NCBI RefSeq assembly: GCF_900112685.1
Contig: NZ_FOMS01000006.1
Coordinates: 62,001 to 126,000, forward strand
Source: Roseivivax sediminis
Lineage (GTDB): Bacteria > Pseudomonadota > Alphaproteobacteria > Rhodobacterales > Rhodobacteraceae
Length of the DNA: 64,000 nucleotides
Direction of reading: 5' to 3'
Shown here: positions 8,542 to 18,717 of the stretch, in pieces
Layout of the letters: each line of letters begins with the position of its first letter
Numbering within the stretch: position 1 is the first letter of the stretch
The notes under the pieces: generated by a model
The model's input: only the letters and a program-made list of their open reading frames with translations
What the model was told of the DNA's origin: nothing
Databases searched by the model: none
Translations under genes and position numbers: made by a program

Positions 8542-10718
8542 TCTCCGATCGCTGTCAGCAGGGGCGCAGGGGCCGGCAGGTCACGCTCCGCCATCTGCGC
8601 GGTTTCTTCGGGGTCGATGATGAGGGCGATCTTGCCGTCACCCAGGATCGTCGCCGCCGCCACTCCGGGAACGTGGCCGTAATTGCCTTCGAGGCTCTTG
8701 ATGACGACCTGGCGCTGGTCGATGATCCGATCGACCGCGAGCGCCCAACGCTCCCCCTGCTCGGTCTCTATGAGCAGCAGCACGAGTTCCGTGACCGTGA
8801 GCCCGCAGCTGCGGTACCCGAAGGCAAGCCCCAGATCGACGATCGGCACCAACGTGTCGCGCACCTTTATGACCTGGGCGGTGGACCCCATCATGTGCAC
8901 GTCGTCCCGCGTCGGGCGGATCGTTTCCAGCACCGCCGTGATCGGCACGACCATGGTCTGTCCGGCCACGTCCACCACCATTCCGTCGAGCACCGCCAGT
9001 GTCAGCGGCAGCGAGATCGAGAAGGTAGTGCCGCGCCCCGGCGCCGAGGTAATGGCAACGCGTCCACCGAGTTTGCGGATTGCGCTTTGCACCACGTCCA
9101 TGCCGACGCCCCGCCCCGAAAGGTCGCTCACGGCCGCCTTGGTCGAGAAGCCGGGCAGGAACAGGAGCCGGTCGATCTCCGCCTCCGACAACTGTGCGTC
9201 CTGCGCGATCAGCCCCTTGCTCGCGGCAATCTCGAAGACCCGCTTGCGGTCGATCCCGGCTCCGTCGTCCGACACTTCGATCAGCACGCGCCCCGAACGG
9301 TGCGACGCGGAGAGACAGACGGTTCCGGTTTCGGACTTGCCCGCCGCGAGGCGGCTCTCCGCTGTCTCGAGCCCATGGTCGATGGCATTTCGCAGGATAT
9401 GGGTCAGCGGCTCGATCAGACGCTCGATGACCGTCTTGTCGATTTCGGTGTCTTCGCCCTCCGTATCGAACTGTACCGATTTACCGGCGACCTCCGAGGT
9501 CTCGCGCACGATCCGCGCCATACGCTGAAACAGCTGCTTGACCGATTGTGCCCGCAACGACATCACGCTTTCCTGGATCTGCAGCGCGAGCGATTTGTAC
9601 TCATCAAGCGAGCTGCCGATGTCGGCGCGGTTCGCCACGTTGGCTTCGCTGAAGCTTTGTGTCAGGACCGACTGGTTGATCACCAACTCGCCGACGATGT
9701 TGATCAGCGAATCCACAAGGTCGAGATCGACCCGGACCGTCGATTTGGGCCCCTTCGCCGCCGGGGCGCTCGCTTCGGCGGCGGCGGTCTTGGGCGGAGC
9801 GGCGCCAGACTGCTTGGCGGCGGTAAGCGGAAGCGGCGTATTCTCCGATTCGGCGCTCGGGTTCCGCGGCGCGGAGGCTGCTTCTGACGCGCTTGCCGGC
9901 CCGATCGTCGCCGATGTCTCGGGTTCCACTTGTTCGATGTTCACCGTGGCGAGTGTGTCCACGAATTCAAAGACTTCACGAATGTCCTCTTCGCCGCTGT
10001 CGGTCGCAAGCTCAAGCCGCCAGCGCAGGTAAGGCGTCTCCGGTACAAGGGTCTCGAGATCGGGAAGGCCGGCGGTATCGGCGCGTACGGTCAGGTCGCC
10101 GAGGCCGGCCAGTTCGCGGAAGAGGTGCACCGGCTCATGCCCGGTGGCAAAGAGCTCCGCCGAGGCGGTCACGTCTATGCGATAGAGCATTTGTGCCGGC
10201 GCAGCCAGATCCTCCGGCCCCAACGGGATTGCGAGCGGAGGAAAACTCAGGTCGTCGTCGTCGCTTTCGGGCTCCGGCTCGGGCTCGGGGACCTGCACCG
10301 GTTCCGCTGAGGCTCTACCCTCGTCGCCGATCAGGCCGTTCAGCTGGGCCACCAGCGGTTCGGACGTCGCGGTGTCCGGAGCCTGATCAGCGCGACCGGC
10401 CGCCACCAGATCCGCCAAATGGTCGGCACAGCGCTGCAGGATACGGATGTTCTCCGCATCCGGCGGCAGCTTGCCTGCGCGCATCTGGTCTAGCACTGTT
10501 TCGAAACAATGCGAGAAACGCACGATCGCCTCGAGACCGAATGACGCCGCACCGCCCTTGATCGAATGCACGGTGCGGAAGACGGCGTTGATCACCTCGG
10601 GGTCGAGCGCGCCCGTGGGCATGCTGGCTTCGATGTCGGCCAGACCGTCGTTCAGGGCCTCGAGCAACTCGTCGCATTCGAGGAAGAACATCTGCTTGAT
10701 ATCGTCGAGCGATGACAT
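8538..10718 (-). CDS. cheA: Chemotaxis histidine kinase CheA
   Basis: A 726-residue kinase in class order. An N-terminal HPt domain has the phospho-histidine in [13 protein letters not shown] (His about 51). A variable acidic and Ala/Pro-rich linker follows, then a dimerisation helix pair around [14 protein letters not shown]. The HATPase domain has N-box RNAIDHGLE and G-box DDGAGID, and a C-terminal CheW-like domain follows. It phosphorylates the two CheY proteins of the operon. It sits 7 bases after cheY and overlaps cheW by 4 bases. Confidence 0.95.
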   Translation of the reverse strand: MSSLDDIKQMFFLECDELLEALNDGLADIEASMPTGALDPEVINAVFRTVHSIKGGAASFGLEAIVRFSHCFETVLDQMRAGKLPPDAENIRILQRCADHLADLVAAGRADQAPDTATSEPLVAQLNGLIGDEGRASAEPVQVPEPEPEPESDDDDLSFPPLAIPLGPEDLAAPAQMLYRIDVTASAELFATGHEPVHLFRELAGLGDLTVRADTAGLPDLETLVPETPYLRWRLELATDSGEEDIREVFEFVDTLATVNIEQVEPETSATIGPASASEAASAPRNPSAESENTPLPLTAAKQSGAAPPKTAAAEASAPAAKGPKSTVRVDLDLVDSLINIVGELVINQSVLTQSFSEANVANRADIGSSLDEYKSLALQIQESVMSLRAQSVKQLFQRMARIVRETSEVAGKSVQFDTEGEDTEIDKTVIERLIEPLTHILRNAIDHGLETAESRLAAGKSETGTVCLSASHRSGRVLIEVSDDGAGIDRKRVFEIAASKGLIAQDAQLSEAEIDRLLFLPGFSTKAAVSDLSGRGVGMDVVQSAIRKLGGRVAITSAPGRGTTFSISLPLTLAVLDGMVVDVAGQTMVVPITAVLETIRPTRDDVHMMGSTAQVIKVRDTLVPIVDLGLAFGYRSCGLTVTELVLLLIETEQGERWALAVDRIIDQRQVVIKSLEGNYGHVPGVAAATILGDGKIALIIDPEETAQMAERDLPAPAPLLTAIGE

Positions 10719-10725
10719 GGGCGGC

Positions 10726-11094
10726 TCACGTGGAAGCGATGCGGCGGATGGCCGCGATAAGCTTGACGTCGTCGAAGGGCTTGACGACCCAGCCAGTGAC
10801 CCCGCTCTCGCGGGCCCGCTGCTTGAGATCCTGCGCGCTTTCCGTGGTCAGTACCAGGATCGGCAAAGCGGTGCGTTCGGCGTTCTCGCGGATTGCGGTA
10901 ATCACGCCGAAGCCGTCGAGCCGGGGCATGTTGATGTCGGTGATCACCACGTCGGGATCTACCGCATCGAGACAATCGAGCCCCGCGACACCGTCTTCCG
11001 CGGTGTGCACGTCAAAGCCTGCCCGGGCCAGACACATGCGCAGCATCTCCCGGATGGTCCGCGAATCGTCGATGGCGAGGATCTTGAGGCTCAT
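10726..11094 (-). CDS. cheY: CheY-type response regulator (second copy)
   Basis: A 122-residue receiver domain with AIDDS acidic residues, phospho-acceptor in VVITDINMPRLDG, conserved Thr in VLTTES and Lys in WVVKPFDD. It lies directly upstream of cheA and overlaps the STAS gene by 4 bases. Paired CheY proteins in one operon commonly divide into motor-binding and phosphate-sink roles; sequence alone does not say which copy does which. Confidence 0.93.
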   Translation of the reverse strand: MSLKILAIDDSRTIREMLRMCLARAGFDVHTAEDGVAGLDCLDAVDPDVVITDINMPRLDGFGVITAIRENAERTALPILVLTTESAQDLKQRARESGVTGWVVKPFDDVKLIAAIRRIAST

Positions 11095-11366
11095 ATGTCA
11101 TCCCCTTCTGCAAGCAGTTCGGTGTCGAGCCCGAGCAGGCGGAGGTCGTCCTCCATCGCCGGCGAAGGCTGGATTGTCAGTGTGGGACCACCGGCCGCGC
11201 TGGCGCGGCGGGCGGCGAGGAGCACCTGGGCGCACAGCGTACCGATCTTGCGGACCTGCGCGCCGTCGAGCACGATCTGTCGCCCTTCTGCAGCGGCGAG
11301 CATGTCCTTGAGCGCGGGGGCCGCGACGGTGTCGAGTTTTTCGGGAAGCGCGAACGGCTCTGTCAT
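11091..11366 (-). CDS. STAS-domain protein of the che operon
   Basis: A 91-residue single STAS domain, similar to anti-sigma-factor antagonists and to the STAS proteins often found before cheY-cheA in alphaproteobacterial operons. The central IVLDGAQVRKIGTL segment corresponds to the region with the phosphorylatable Ser/Thr in SpoIIAA-like proteins; here Thr follows Gly. Its stop overlaps the cheY start by 4 bases. Its role in the chemosensory array is not established; a scaffold or switch function is inference. Confidence 0.8.
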   Translation of the reverse strand: MTEPFALPEKLDTVAAPALKDMLAAAEGRQIVLDGAQVRKIGTLCAQVLLAARRASAAGGPTLTIQPSPAMEDDLRLLGLDTELLAEGDDI

Positions 11367-11377
11367 GGTCCTGAATC

Positions 11378-11914
11378 CTAGAAGAGGTCGACATCACCAA
11401 CCGGCGCGGCAGCGGCACGTGCGGCTGGCACGGCCTCGGCGACGAACAGCATCTGGGCCTGGCCGGTCACCGGCACGTAGCGCAACCGCCGCGCGCGATC
11501 CCCGCCAAGGCTGCTGGAGACCAGCGGGATCTTCTCGGTGTCGAGATAGTCCCGCGCGAACGCACAATTGGCCTCTCCGATGCGGCCCATGCGACCGGCC
11601 ATGGTCGCGCCACCGAAGATCTTGGCTTCGAGCCGGGACTTCCGCGCCCCGAGCTTGAGCAGTCCGTTAATCAACACCTCCATGGCGTAGGAGCCGTAGC
11701 GTTCGTTCGCTCCCGCGCCGCCGTCATGGCTGGCGAGAAGAAAGTGGTTCATGCCACCGACACCGGCGGCCGGGTCGCACAGACAGGTGGCCACGCAAGA
11801 CCCGAGCAGTGTGGTCAGCACGATCCCGGGATCGTTCGAGACCTCGAATTCGCCCTGCACGACCAGCCGGCTACGGACGGGCGCGGCGCTGGAATTGAAG
11901 GAATGATCACTCAT
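11378..11914 (-). CDS. cheD: Chemoreceptor glutamine deamidase CheD
   Basis: A 178-residue CheD with the catalytic Cys in LLGSCVATCLCD and His in GGMNHFLL. It deamidates specific glutamines of chemoreceptors and can influence CheY signalling. The C-terminus carries an Ala-rich extension ending VGDVDLF, which resembles the tail of the small DxxxQ protein at the far end of the operon. It lies between the receptor gene and the STAS gene. Confidence 0.92.
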   Translation of the reverse strand: MSDHSFNSSAAPVRSRLVVQGEFEVSNDPGIVLTTLLGSCVATCLCDPAAGVGGMNHFLLASHDGGAGANERYGSYAMEVLINGLLKLGARKSRLEAKIFGGATMAGRMGRIGEANCAFARDYLDTEKIPLVSSSLGGDRARRLRYVPVTGQAQMLFVAEAVPAARAAAAPVGDVDLF

Positions 11915-11974
11915 CAGGAGGGTCCGGAGCTGAGGTGAGAAGCAGTGGTGACGTGTCAGGGCGGGCGCCGTCGC

Positions 11975-14530
11975 TCAGAAGTCGGCCCATTTCTCGGTAG
12001 CTTGCGGGGTAGGTTCGAAAGTCGGCGCCGTGGAAGTGGCGCGCGTGCCTGCGACGGCACGTTCAGGAAGCGGTGTCGGGGCCTGCACCTTGCGCGCGTC
12101 GGAGACGTCGCCCCTCAGCTTGAAGCGGGCCAATGTATCCACGAGCAACACAGCGTCATTGCGAAGCGCTTCGCTGGCCGCGGTCGTCTCTTCCAGCCGC
12201 GCGGCGACCTGCTGGGTGGATTGGTCGAGGTTGGTGACCGAGCCGTTGATCTCTTCGAGGTTGATCGACTGTTGCTGGGCGGAGCCGGCGATGTCCGATA
12301 CGAGAGTCGAGATCTCCGTCACCGAGTTGGCGATCTGCTGGAGGGCTTTGCCCGTGCGGCCCACCAGATCGACGCCCTTCTGCACCTGGGAGCCGCTTTC
12401 GGCGATCAGTTCCTTGATCTCGCGCGCCGCGTCCGAAGAGCGCTGCGCCAGGGCCCGGACCTCGGATGCGACCACGGCGAAGCCGCGGCCTGCATCCCCG
12501 GCCCGAGCAGCCTCCACGCCCGCATTGAGCGCCAGGAGGTTGGTCTGGAAGGCGATGTCGTCGATGACCTTGATGATCGACGTGATCTCTTCGGAAGAGG
12601 ATGCGATCTGGTCCATCGCCGCGACCGTTTCCACCACCACGCCGCCGCTTTCCTCGGCGTTGACACGGGCGGCGGAGACCGCCTTGTCGGCCTGTGTGGC
12701 GCCGTCCGCGGTGTGCCGGACGGAGTTGGTCAGCATGTCGAGCGCCGCCGCGGTCTGTTCGAGAGTGGCCGCCGTGCTCTCGGTGCGCTTGGACAGGCTG
12801 TCGGCGGTGTTGGAGATGTCGCCGGTTTCGTTGCGGATGTTCGAGGCGCTGTCGAGAATCTCCACCAGCGCAGTCTCGAGCTTGTCCATTGCGGCGTTGA
12901 AGTCCACACGCAGGTCTTCATAATTCGGCGCGAACGGGTCTTCGATGCGCGCCGTCAGGTCGCCGTCGCTGAGATTGCTGAGCGCGATGCGAAGCTTGTC
13001 GACGACGGTGATGCGTTCGGCCTCGGCGCGATCGGATTCCATGCGCGCGGCCTTGATCTCCTCGTGGGCCGTGGTGACATCCCTGGCCAGCAGGAACAGA
13101 CGGTCGACCTTGCCGTTCATGTCAGCGACGCGTGTCAGGCTGCCGTCGAGCACGAGCGCACGCCCCTCTGCGCTCCGGAGCCGGATCTCGCCGTGAAAGG
13201 CGGTCCCGGCGGCGACCCGGGACATGGTGTCCGCGAGCGAGGCATCCTCTGTACCAAGGCCGGTGACCAGACGTCCGAAGTCGCTGTCGGCAAGCGCCTC
13301 GCGGGAGCTGTTCAATGCTGCGGCGAACAGCTCGTTGCTGCGCAGGATCCGCCCGTCGGTGGTCAACTGGCACATCAGCTGCGAGGATTCGATCGCGTCA
13401 GCCATTGCGTTCTTGAACCAGACATCGCTGATATCGATCCATTCCAGCACATAGCCGATCGTGTCGCCCGCCACGTCCGTGGCCCGGTTCACGCGCAGAT
13501 CGATACGGCGGTTGCCCAGGATGATGTGGCTGTTCATGCCGGACTCGCCGAGTGTGCGGATCTTGGCGCGGATGCTGGACGCATTCCCGTGGAAATCGTC
13601 CATCGTACAACCGACCAGCGCCTCGGGATCCGGGTTGGCCCGGCCGGACTCCTTCAGCGCGGGCCGCGCCAGATGGAAGAGCTCCCGCAGCGGGCCGTTC
13701 ACGGCCGTGATGCGCAGGTCGTTGTCGACCATCATCAGCGCCGCAGAGGCGTTGCGGAAGGCGGCACCCTGGAACTGCGCCTCGCGTTCCGCCGCACGTC
13801 CCTTCACGAGCTGTTCGCGCAGGCCGTCGAGAGCGCGGGCGATGTCGCCGATCTCGTCGGCGCGGCCGCGCTGCGGCACGTCGAAATCGTATTCGTGCCG
13901 GCTGAGGCGACCGATCACGTCCCGGGCGGTGCGCACCGGATCGACGAGGAGGAGCTTGTAGAGCAGGATCGTCGCAGCGAGGGCGGCAAGCGTCACCAGC
14001 CCGGTGACCAGGAGCGCGCGGCCGGTCAGATCGCCGGCCTGTTCCACCGCTATGACATCGGTCCAGTGCGTGACGAGGGCTCCGACCGGCTCGGTCCCGC
14101 CGCCATGGAAGAGGGGTTCGGCAATGGTCAGACCGCCCTGCCCCGTCACCCTTTGCCGGGACATCATCGCCTCTCGGGCGAGTTCCGTGGCGTCCACGCC
14201 CTCCATGGAGCCGGCCGTGGTGACCGCCTCGCCCTCCGGGCCGGAGGCCACCGCGCCGAGAATTCGACCTTCCTCCATATCCATGAGGCGGTCGAGGAAG
14301 GAGATTGTATGCTCCGTATTGCCGAAGCGGACCGAGGCGGCCGACATCTCTCCGACGAGGGTGGTGAGATTTTCCGCTTCTTGTCGGAGGCCCTTGGACT
14401 CCGCCTCCAGAATGCCGCGGCTGTAGACCAGCGTCATGGCCAAGGCGACGATCGCGCAAGAGAGCACGCAGAGCGCGGCAATCGTGACGAAAATCGAACG
14501 GAACGGAGAGGTCGAGGGGCTGCCACGCAT
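11975..14530 (-). CDS. Methyl-accepting chemotaxis protein with two PAS-like domains
   Basis: An 851-residue receptor from the ATG at 14530. A membrane segment lies near residues 12-35 and a second one around [20 protein letters not shown], with a periplasmic region between them. A HAMP domain follows the second segment. Two PAS-like domains come next (starting near [13 protein letters not shown] and [15 protein letters not shown]), then the signalling domain with the hairpin tip around [21 protein letters not shown]. The C-terminus is KWADF, matching the xWxxF pentapeptide used to tether CheR. It is first or second gene of the operon, 55 bases after a free Cache-domain gene. Confidence 0.92.
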   Translation of the reverse strand: MRGSPSTSPFRSIFVTIAALCVLSCAIVALAMTLVYSRGILEAESKGLRQEAENLTTLVGEMSAASVRFGNTEHTISFLDRLMDMEEGRILGAVASGPEGEAVTTAGSMEGVDATELAREAMMSRQRVTGQGGLTIAEPLFHGGGTEPVGALVTHWTDVIAVEQAGDLTGRALLVTGLVTLAALAATILLYKLLLVDPVRTARDVIGRLSRHEYDFDVPQRGRADEIGDIARALDGLREQLVKGRAAEREAQFQGAAFRNASAALMMVDNDLRITAVNGPLRELFHLARPALKESGRANPDPEALVGCTMDDFHGNASSIRAKIRTLGESGMNSHIILGNRRIDLRVNRATDVAGDTIGYVLEWIDISDVWFKNAMADAIESSQLMCQLTTDGRILRSNELFAAALNSSREALADSDFGRLVTGLGTEDASLADTMSRVAAGTAFHGEIRLRSAEGRALVLDGSLTRVADMNGKVDRLFLLARDVTTAHEEIKAARMESDRAEAERITVVDKLRIALSNLSDGDLTARIEDPFAPNYEDLRVDFNAAMDKLETALVEILDSASNIRNETGDISNTADSLSKRTESTAATLEQTAAALDMLTNSVRHTADGATQADKAVSAARVNAEESGGVVVETVAAMDQIASSSEEITSIIKVIDDIAFQTNLLALNAGVEAARAGDAGRGFAVVASEVRALAQRSSDAAREIKELIAESGSQVQKGVDLVGRTGKALQQIANSVTEISTLVSDIAGSAQQQSINLEEINGSVTNLDQSTQQVAARLEETTAASEALRNDAVLLVDTLARFKLRGDVSDARKVQAPTPLPERAVAGTRATSTAPTFEPTPQATEKWADF

Positions 14531-14585
14531 GACGGTATTCCTGTAGGTGGACGGGGCAAGACGCGAAGAGGAGCGGATGTACCGC

Positions 14586-15158
14586 CTAGAACGCGTCGAT
14601 GTTGAGGCCGACTGCGACCGCACCGACGAGCGCACCGGTTTCGTCCGCCACGGGAACCGAGACCTGCACCTGGTAGGCCTGAGTGGATTCGTCGAACTCG
14701 ACTTCGCCCGTGTGAACAGCCTCCGGGCCTGCACCGAAGGTCTCCAGAAACTTGGCCTCGTCACCCTGCCAGAAGTCGGAGGTGACACCGCTGATCGCGA
14801 CGTTCATGCCGCGATTGTCCATCAAGATGACCTCGGTCATCCGGCCCTGGGAGTTGGCGACGGCACCGCGCACGATCTCGGAGGCCGGATCGTCCAGCAC
14901 CGGGGAGATGGTCGGTGTCACGGCAGCGCCCACTTCCGCCCGCCAGGCGGCGTCGAGCGCAAGGATCTGATCCTCGGTCAGGTCGGCATGCCGGGCGTTG
15001 CTGGCGCGCATGGCGGACATCACGACGCTGTCCGCTGCGAGGATGGCAGCCTGATCCTTGACGTAGGCCATCATGGCCGTGTTGCCCTCGGCGGCGCAAG
15101 CGCCCCCGGCGAGGCACACGGCCCCGACCGCGCCCAGCAGGGCAGACTTGAAGGTCAT
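14586..15158 (-). CDS. Periplasmic Cache-like sensory protein next to the MCP
   Basis: A 190-residue protein with a signal peptide ([22 protein letters not shown], cleavage near ACA-AEG) and no further membrane segment. The mature part resembles a single Cache/PDC domain: [27 protein letters not shown] and [20 protein letters not shown]. These are the strand motifs of ligand-binding Cache domains. The start has a GGAGA ribosome site. It precedes the MCP and is probably cotranscribed, suggesting a free periplasmic ligand sensor that presents a signal to the receptor. The ligand is unknown. Confidence 0.75.
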   Translation of the reverse strand: MTFKSALLGAVGAVCLAGGACAAEGNTAMMAYVKDQAAILAADSVVMSAMRASNARHADLTEDQILALDAAWRAEVGAAVTPTISPVLDDPASEIVRGAVANSQGRMTEVILMDNRGMNVAISGVTSDFWQGDEAKFLETFGAGPEAVHTGEVEFDESTQAYQVQVSVPVADETGALVGAVAVGLNIDAF

Positions 15159-15372
15159 GAGAATGTCTCCTGCAAACTGACGGCTTCCGCGCCGACAGTC
15201 GCAACATCCCCGACCCCGATTAATTCGCGGTAAAGCGTGCCCGATCCCCGATCGGACAACGCCTAAAACTCTATCGAACGGCGCGCACCGCGCGCTTACC
15301 AAAGCGCCGAGAAATCGAAATTTCTTTTGCGTTCAGATACCTGCAGGGCGATTCTGAAGCGCCCGGCAGCAC

Positions 15373-16821
15373 CTACTGGATGCCGCGGATCGCCGGATAG
15401 GTCGCGCGGAAGGCGGCGTAGCCGTCCTCCATGGCCGCGGTCATGCCCGGCAGCGGCGCGATTTCCCGGCCCGTTTCGGGCGGGGTCATCACCGTTTCGG
15501 GCGCCGCGCCCGTCGCCGCGCAGAGGCCGAGCCGCGCCGCCCCCAGCGCCGCGCCGAATTCGCCCCCCGCCGGCAGCGCCAGCGGCACGCCCAGAACCGT
15601 GGCGATGAGCTCCAGCCAGTAGCGCGACCGGGTGCCGCCGCCGATCGCGAACAGACGCTCGGGCGAGGCGCCGGTGGCGCGCAACGCCTCGAAGCTGTCG
15701 CGCAGGCCGAAGGCCACGCCTTCGAGCACCGCGCGCGTCATCGCGTCCCGCGTCGTGTCGGTGCCGAGGCCGGTGAAGCTGCCGCGGATCGCGGCGTCGT
15801 TGTGCGGCGTGCGCTCGCCCGACAGGTACGGCAGGAAGCGTTCGCGGCCCGGCGCCTGCAGCTCGCCGAGGGTCGCGGTCAGCTCGGCCGGAGTGGAGCC
15901 GGTGACCCGCGCCAGCCAGTTGAGGCTGTCGGTCGCCGAGAGCATCACGCCCATCTGGTACCAGCGGCCCGGCACCGCGTGGCAGAAGGTGTGCACCGCG
16001 GTCTCGGGGGCCGGCGCGTAGCCGTCGCGCGCCGCCAGCAGCACGCCCGAGGTGCCCAGCGACACGAAGCCCTGCCCCTCGCCGAGCGCGCCGATGCCGC
16101 AGGCGGCGGCGGCGTTGTCGCCGGCCCCGCCGGCGACGGTGACCTCGCCGGTCAGCCCCCAGCGGGCGGCGAGGTCGGGCCGCAGCGTCCCGGCCGGCTC
16201 CGAGCCTTCCACCAGCGCGGGCATCTGGTCGCGGCGCATGTGCCCGGCCGCCAGCAGCCGGTCGGACCAGTCGCGCGCGCCGGTATCGAGCCAGGACGTC
16301 CCGGCGCTGTCGGACATGTCGGCCACGGCACCGCCGGTCAGATGGAAATTGAGATACGCCGCCGGCAGCAGCACCCGCGCGGTGCGGGCGAAATTCTCGG
16401 GCTCGTGCGCCTCCACCCAAAGGAGCTTCGGCGCGGTGAAGCCGGGAAAGACGATGTTGCCTGACAGTCCCCGCACGTCCGGCGCGGCGTCGAGCGCCGC
16501 GGCCTCTGCGTGCGCGCGCGTGTCGTTCCACAGGATACAGGGCCGGATCACCGCGCCATCGGCGTCGAGCAGGGTCGCGCCGTGCATGTGTCCGGCCACG
16601 CCGATACCGGAGAGCGCCGCGAACTCGGGATGGGCGGCACGCAGATCCTCGATCGCACCGTCGAGCGCGGCGACCCAGGTGGCCGGGTCCTGCTCGCTCC
16701 AGCCCGGTTGCGGGTTGGAGACCTCGTAGGGCCGCTCTGCCGCGCCGATGGGCACGCCGCCGTCGCCCACCAGCAGCGCGCGCAGCCCCGACGTGCCCAG
16801 ATCGATCCCCAGATGGCTCAT
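15373..16821 (-). CDS. xylB: Xylulokinase
   Basis: A FGGY-family sugar kinase of 482 residues from the ATG at 16821, preceded by a GGGAG ribosome site. It phosphorylates D-xylulose to xylulose 5-phosphate. Family features include the N-terminal phosphate-binding GIDLGTSGLRALL, the GVAGHMHGATLLD substrate region, GAGDNAAAACGIG, and IGGGTRSRYW near the C-terminus. No other xylose genes are adjacent in the window, so it may be a stand-alone copy or the end of a cluster that has been rearranged. Confidence 0.92.
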   Translation of the reverse strand: MSHLGIDLGTSGLRALLVGDGGVPIGAAERPYEVSNPQPGWSEQDPATWVAALDGAIEDLRAAHPEFAALSGIGVAGHMHGATLLDADGAVIRPCILWNDTRAHAEAAALDAAPDVRGLSGNIVFPGFTAPKLLWVEAHEPENFARTARVLLPAAYLNFHLTGGAVADMSDSAGTSWLDTGARDWSDRLLAAGHMRRDQMPALVEGSEPAGTLRPDLAARWGLTGEVTVAGGAGDNAAAACGIGALGEGQGFVSLGTSGVLLAARDGYAPAPETAVHTFCHAVPGRWYQMGVMLSATDSLNWLARVTGSTPAELTATLGELQAPGRERFLPYLSGERTPHNDAAIRGSFTGLGTDTTRDAMTRAVLEGVAFGLRDSFEALRATGASPERLFAIGGGTRSRYWLELIATVLGVPLALPAGGEFGAALGAARLGLCAATGAAPETVMTPPETGREIAPLPGMTAAMEDGYAAFRATYPAIRGIQ

Positions 16822-16912
16822 CGTCCCGCTCCCTTGTGGCCCAGATGCGGGCGCAACCTGACCAATGACGCCGGGATCGGCAAGCACGTTCCGATGTCCC
16901 CGGACGGCGGCG

Positions 16913-17149
16913 CTAGTCTTCGCCGTCCTCGCGCCGGGACGGTCGCTGCGCGGCCGCGCGCGCATCGACCGTCTCGGGGTCCCAGACCACGAAGAACTGG
17001 TAGCCGCACCAGAGCCCGGCGGCGCCGAACAGAACGGCCCAGCCGACATTGCCGCCGGCGATCTCCACCAGCGCCCACAGCAGCGTGACGACGGTGATCG
17101 CGACGCGGCGCCAGAGCGGCTTCAGGAACGGGGTCTGCAAATCGAACAT
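16913..17149 (-). CDS. Small membrane protein, unknown
   Basis: A 78-residue protein with two hydrophobic segments (around VAITVVTLLWALVEIAG and VGWAVLFGAAGLWCGYQFFV) and a charged C-terminal tail. An in-frame ATG 12 bases upstream (17161) is equally possible. It lies downstream of the betaine-transport divergence and upstream of xylB on the same strand. I do not recognise the family with certainty and assign no function. Confidence 0.55.
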   Translation of the reverse strand: MFDLQTPFLKPLWRRVAITVVTLLWALVEIAGGNVGWAVLFGAAGLWCGYQFFVVWDPETVDARAAAQRPSRREDGED

Positions 17150-17590
17150 GTTTCGGATCATGCCGTGCGGCGCGGCGACTGTCCACGGCGGGCAGCGCGC
17201 CGTCTTGCCGCCCCGCGAGGGCTGCCCGGCCCGGACCTCGCGCGAAGCGACCGCGTCCCGTCGCCGCGGTCCGTCCCGCGAGACCGGCCCAGCGGCTCCG
17301 CAGCGACAGAAAGTGTCGCTTGACGAATAATCGACGTCGTATTCCTGCATGTTTCCACCGCCTCGGCGTCACAGGATTGCGGGCATCGCTCATGTACTGG
17401 CATGCATGGCTTTCATGGAGAAATTCCGGGATGCGCCTTCCATCGGCGGGGTTCCGCCGTTACCCTTCCTCGCGCGAAACCCGATCGGTCCGGCGACTGG
17501 CTGCAAACGGCATTTCGCGGCGCGAAAGCGACACGGCCGACATACGCGCTAGGGTTCCTGCCGGACGACTTGGCAAATTACAGGACTGAC
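17150..17590. promoter_or_regulatory. Divergent intergenic region before the betaine ABC operon
   Basis: About 440 bases without a convincing gene. The open frames here are arginine-rich and end in unrelated places. It must carry the promoter for the three substrate-binding-protein genes on the plus strand and that of the small membrane gene on the minus strand. No clear -35/-10 pair or palindrome stood out by eye. Confidence 0.4.
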
Positions 17591-18565
17591 ATGAGACAGA
17601 TTGCACTGACGACGGCCCTCACGCTTCTGGCCGCACCCGCCTTCGCACAGGACGGCGAGAGCTGCGGCGAAGTCTCGATCACCGAGATGAACTGGGCCTC
17701 GGCCTCCGTGGTGTCGAACGTCGCGAAGTTCATCATGGAGCAGGGCTACGGTTGCGACGTGAGCATCGTGCCGTCCGACACGGTGCCGGCAGTGACCTCG
17801 GTCGCCGAGAACGGCGAGCCGGACATCGTCACCGAGCTTTGGGCCAACTCGACCGGCGAGGTCTATCAGCGCCTCAAGGACGAAGGCCAGATCGAGGAGC
17901 TTGGCGCCGTGCTGGACCCCGGCGGTGTCGAAGGATGGTGGATCCCCGCCTACCTCGCCGAGGAACACCCCGAGCTGAAGACCATCGAGGGCATCCTGGA
18001 GAACCCCGACCTCGTCGGCGCGCGCTTCCACAACTGCCCCGAGGGCTGGGGCTGCCGGGTGGTGAACGACAACCTGCTGCCCGCCTTTGGCGTCGCCGAT
18101 GCCGGGATCGAGGTTTTCGACCATGGCTCGGGCGAGACGCTGGCGACCTCGATGGCCGCGGCCTATGAGGACGAGGCGCCGTGGTTCGGCTATTACTGGG
18201 CGCCGACCGCGCCGCTCGGCCGCTACGACATGGTGAAGGTCGATCTGGGCGGTTACAACGAAGAGGCGCATAACGCCGCGCAGAACCCCGACGCGACGGA
18301 TGTCGGCAAGTCGGACTTCCCGGCGGCACCGGTGAACACCGCGGTGACCAGCACCTTCTCGGAAGAGCATCCCGAGCTGACGGAGTTCCTGTCGAAGATG
18401 ACCTTCGACGTGGACACCATGAACTCCGTGGTCGCCTGGATGGAAGACAACTCCGCCTCGGGTGAGGAAGGCGCCGTACACTTCCTGACGACCTTCCAGG
18501 ACGAGTGGACCGGCTGGCTGAACGACAGCGCACGCGAGAATCTGTCCTCGGTGATCGACGGCTGA
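17591..18565 (+). CDS. Betaine-type ABC transporter substrate-binding protein, copy 1
   Basis: A 324-residue periplasmic protein with a signal peptide ending AAPAFA-QDG. The mature part is ProX/OpuAC-like, with aromatic motifs that form the quaternary-ammonium cage in this family: EMNWASASVV, GWWIPAYL and WFGYYWAPTAPLGRY. It is the first of three consecutive paralogues, all with the SCGE-[VA]-[ST]-ITEM opening and a C-terminal VAWMEDN plus W-x-GWL segment. This copy lacks the cysteine pair (HACNxTxDCADP) present in copies 2 and 3. It has N-A-A-Q-N-P there instead, so its pocket may differ. Confidence 0.9.
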   Translation: MRQIALTTALTLLAAPAFAQDGESCGEVSITEMNWASASVVSNVAKFIMEQGYGCDVSIVPSDTVPAVTSVAENGEPDIVTELWANSTGEVYQRLKDEGQIEELGAVLDPGGVEGWWIPAYLAEEHPELKTIEGILENPDLVGARFHNCPEGWGCRVVNDNLLPAFGVADAGIEVFDHGSGETLATSMAAAYEDEAPWFGYYWAPTAPLGRYDMVKVDLGGYNEEAHNAAQNPDATDVGKSDFPAAPVNTAVTSTFSEEHPELTEFLSKMTFDVDTMNSVVAWMEDNSASGEEGAVHFLTTFQDEWTGWLNDSARENLSSVIDG

Positions 18566-18717
18566 TCCTGCGTCGCCGGCCGCCGCGCCGGCGGCACGCA
18601 CATTTTCCGCATCGCGGCGCGCCGCGGTGCGGTTCCCCGTCCCCAAGGCCGGCGAAGACCCGGTCGGGACCAAGCAAGAACACGACCCGAAAACAAGGCA
18701 ACCATCAGGGATCCCAC

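Noticed and set aside
11945-14605. 886-residue plus-strand open frame
   Set aside because: It is antisense to the MCP gene, which has clear signalling-domain motifs.
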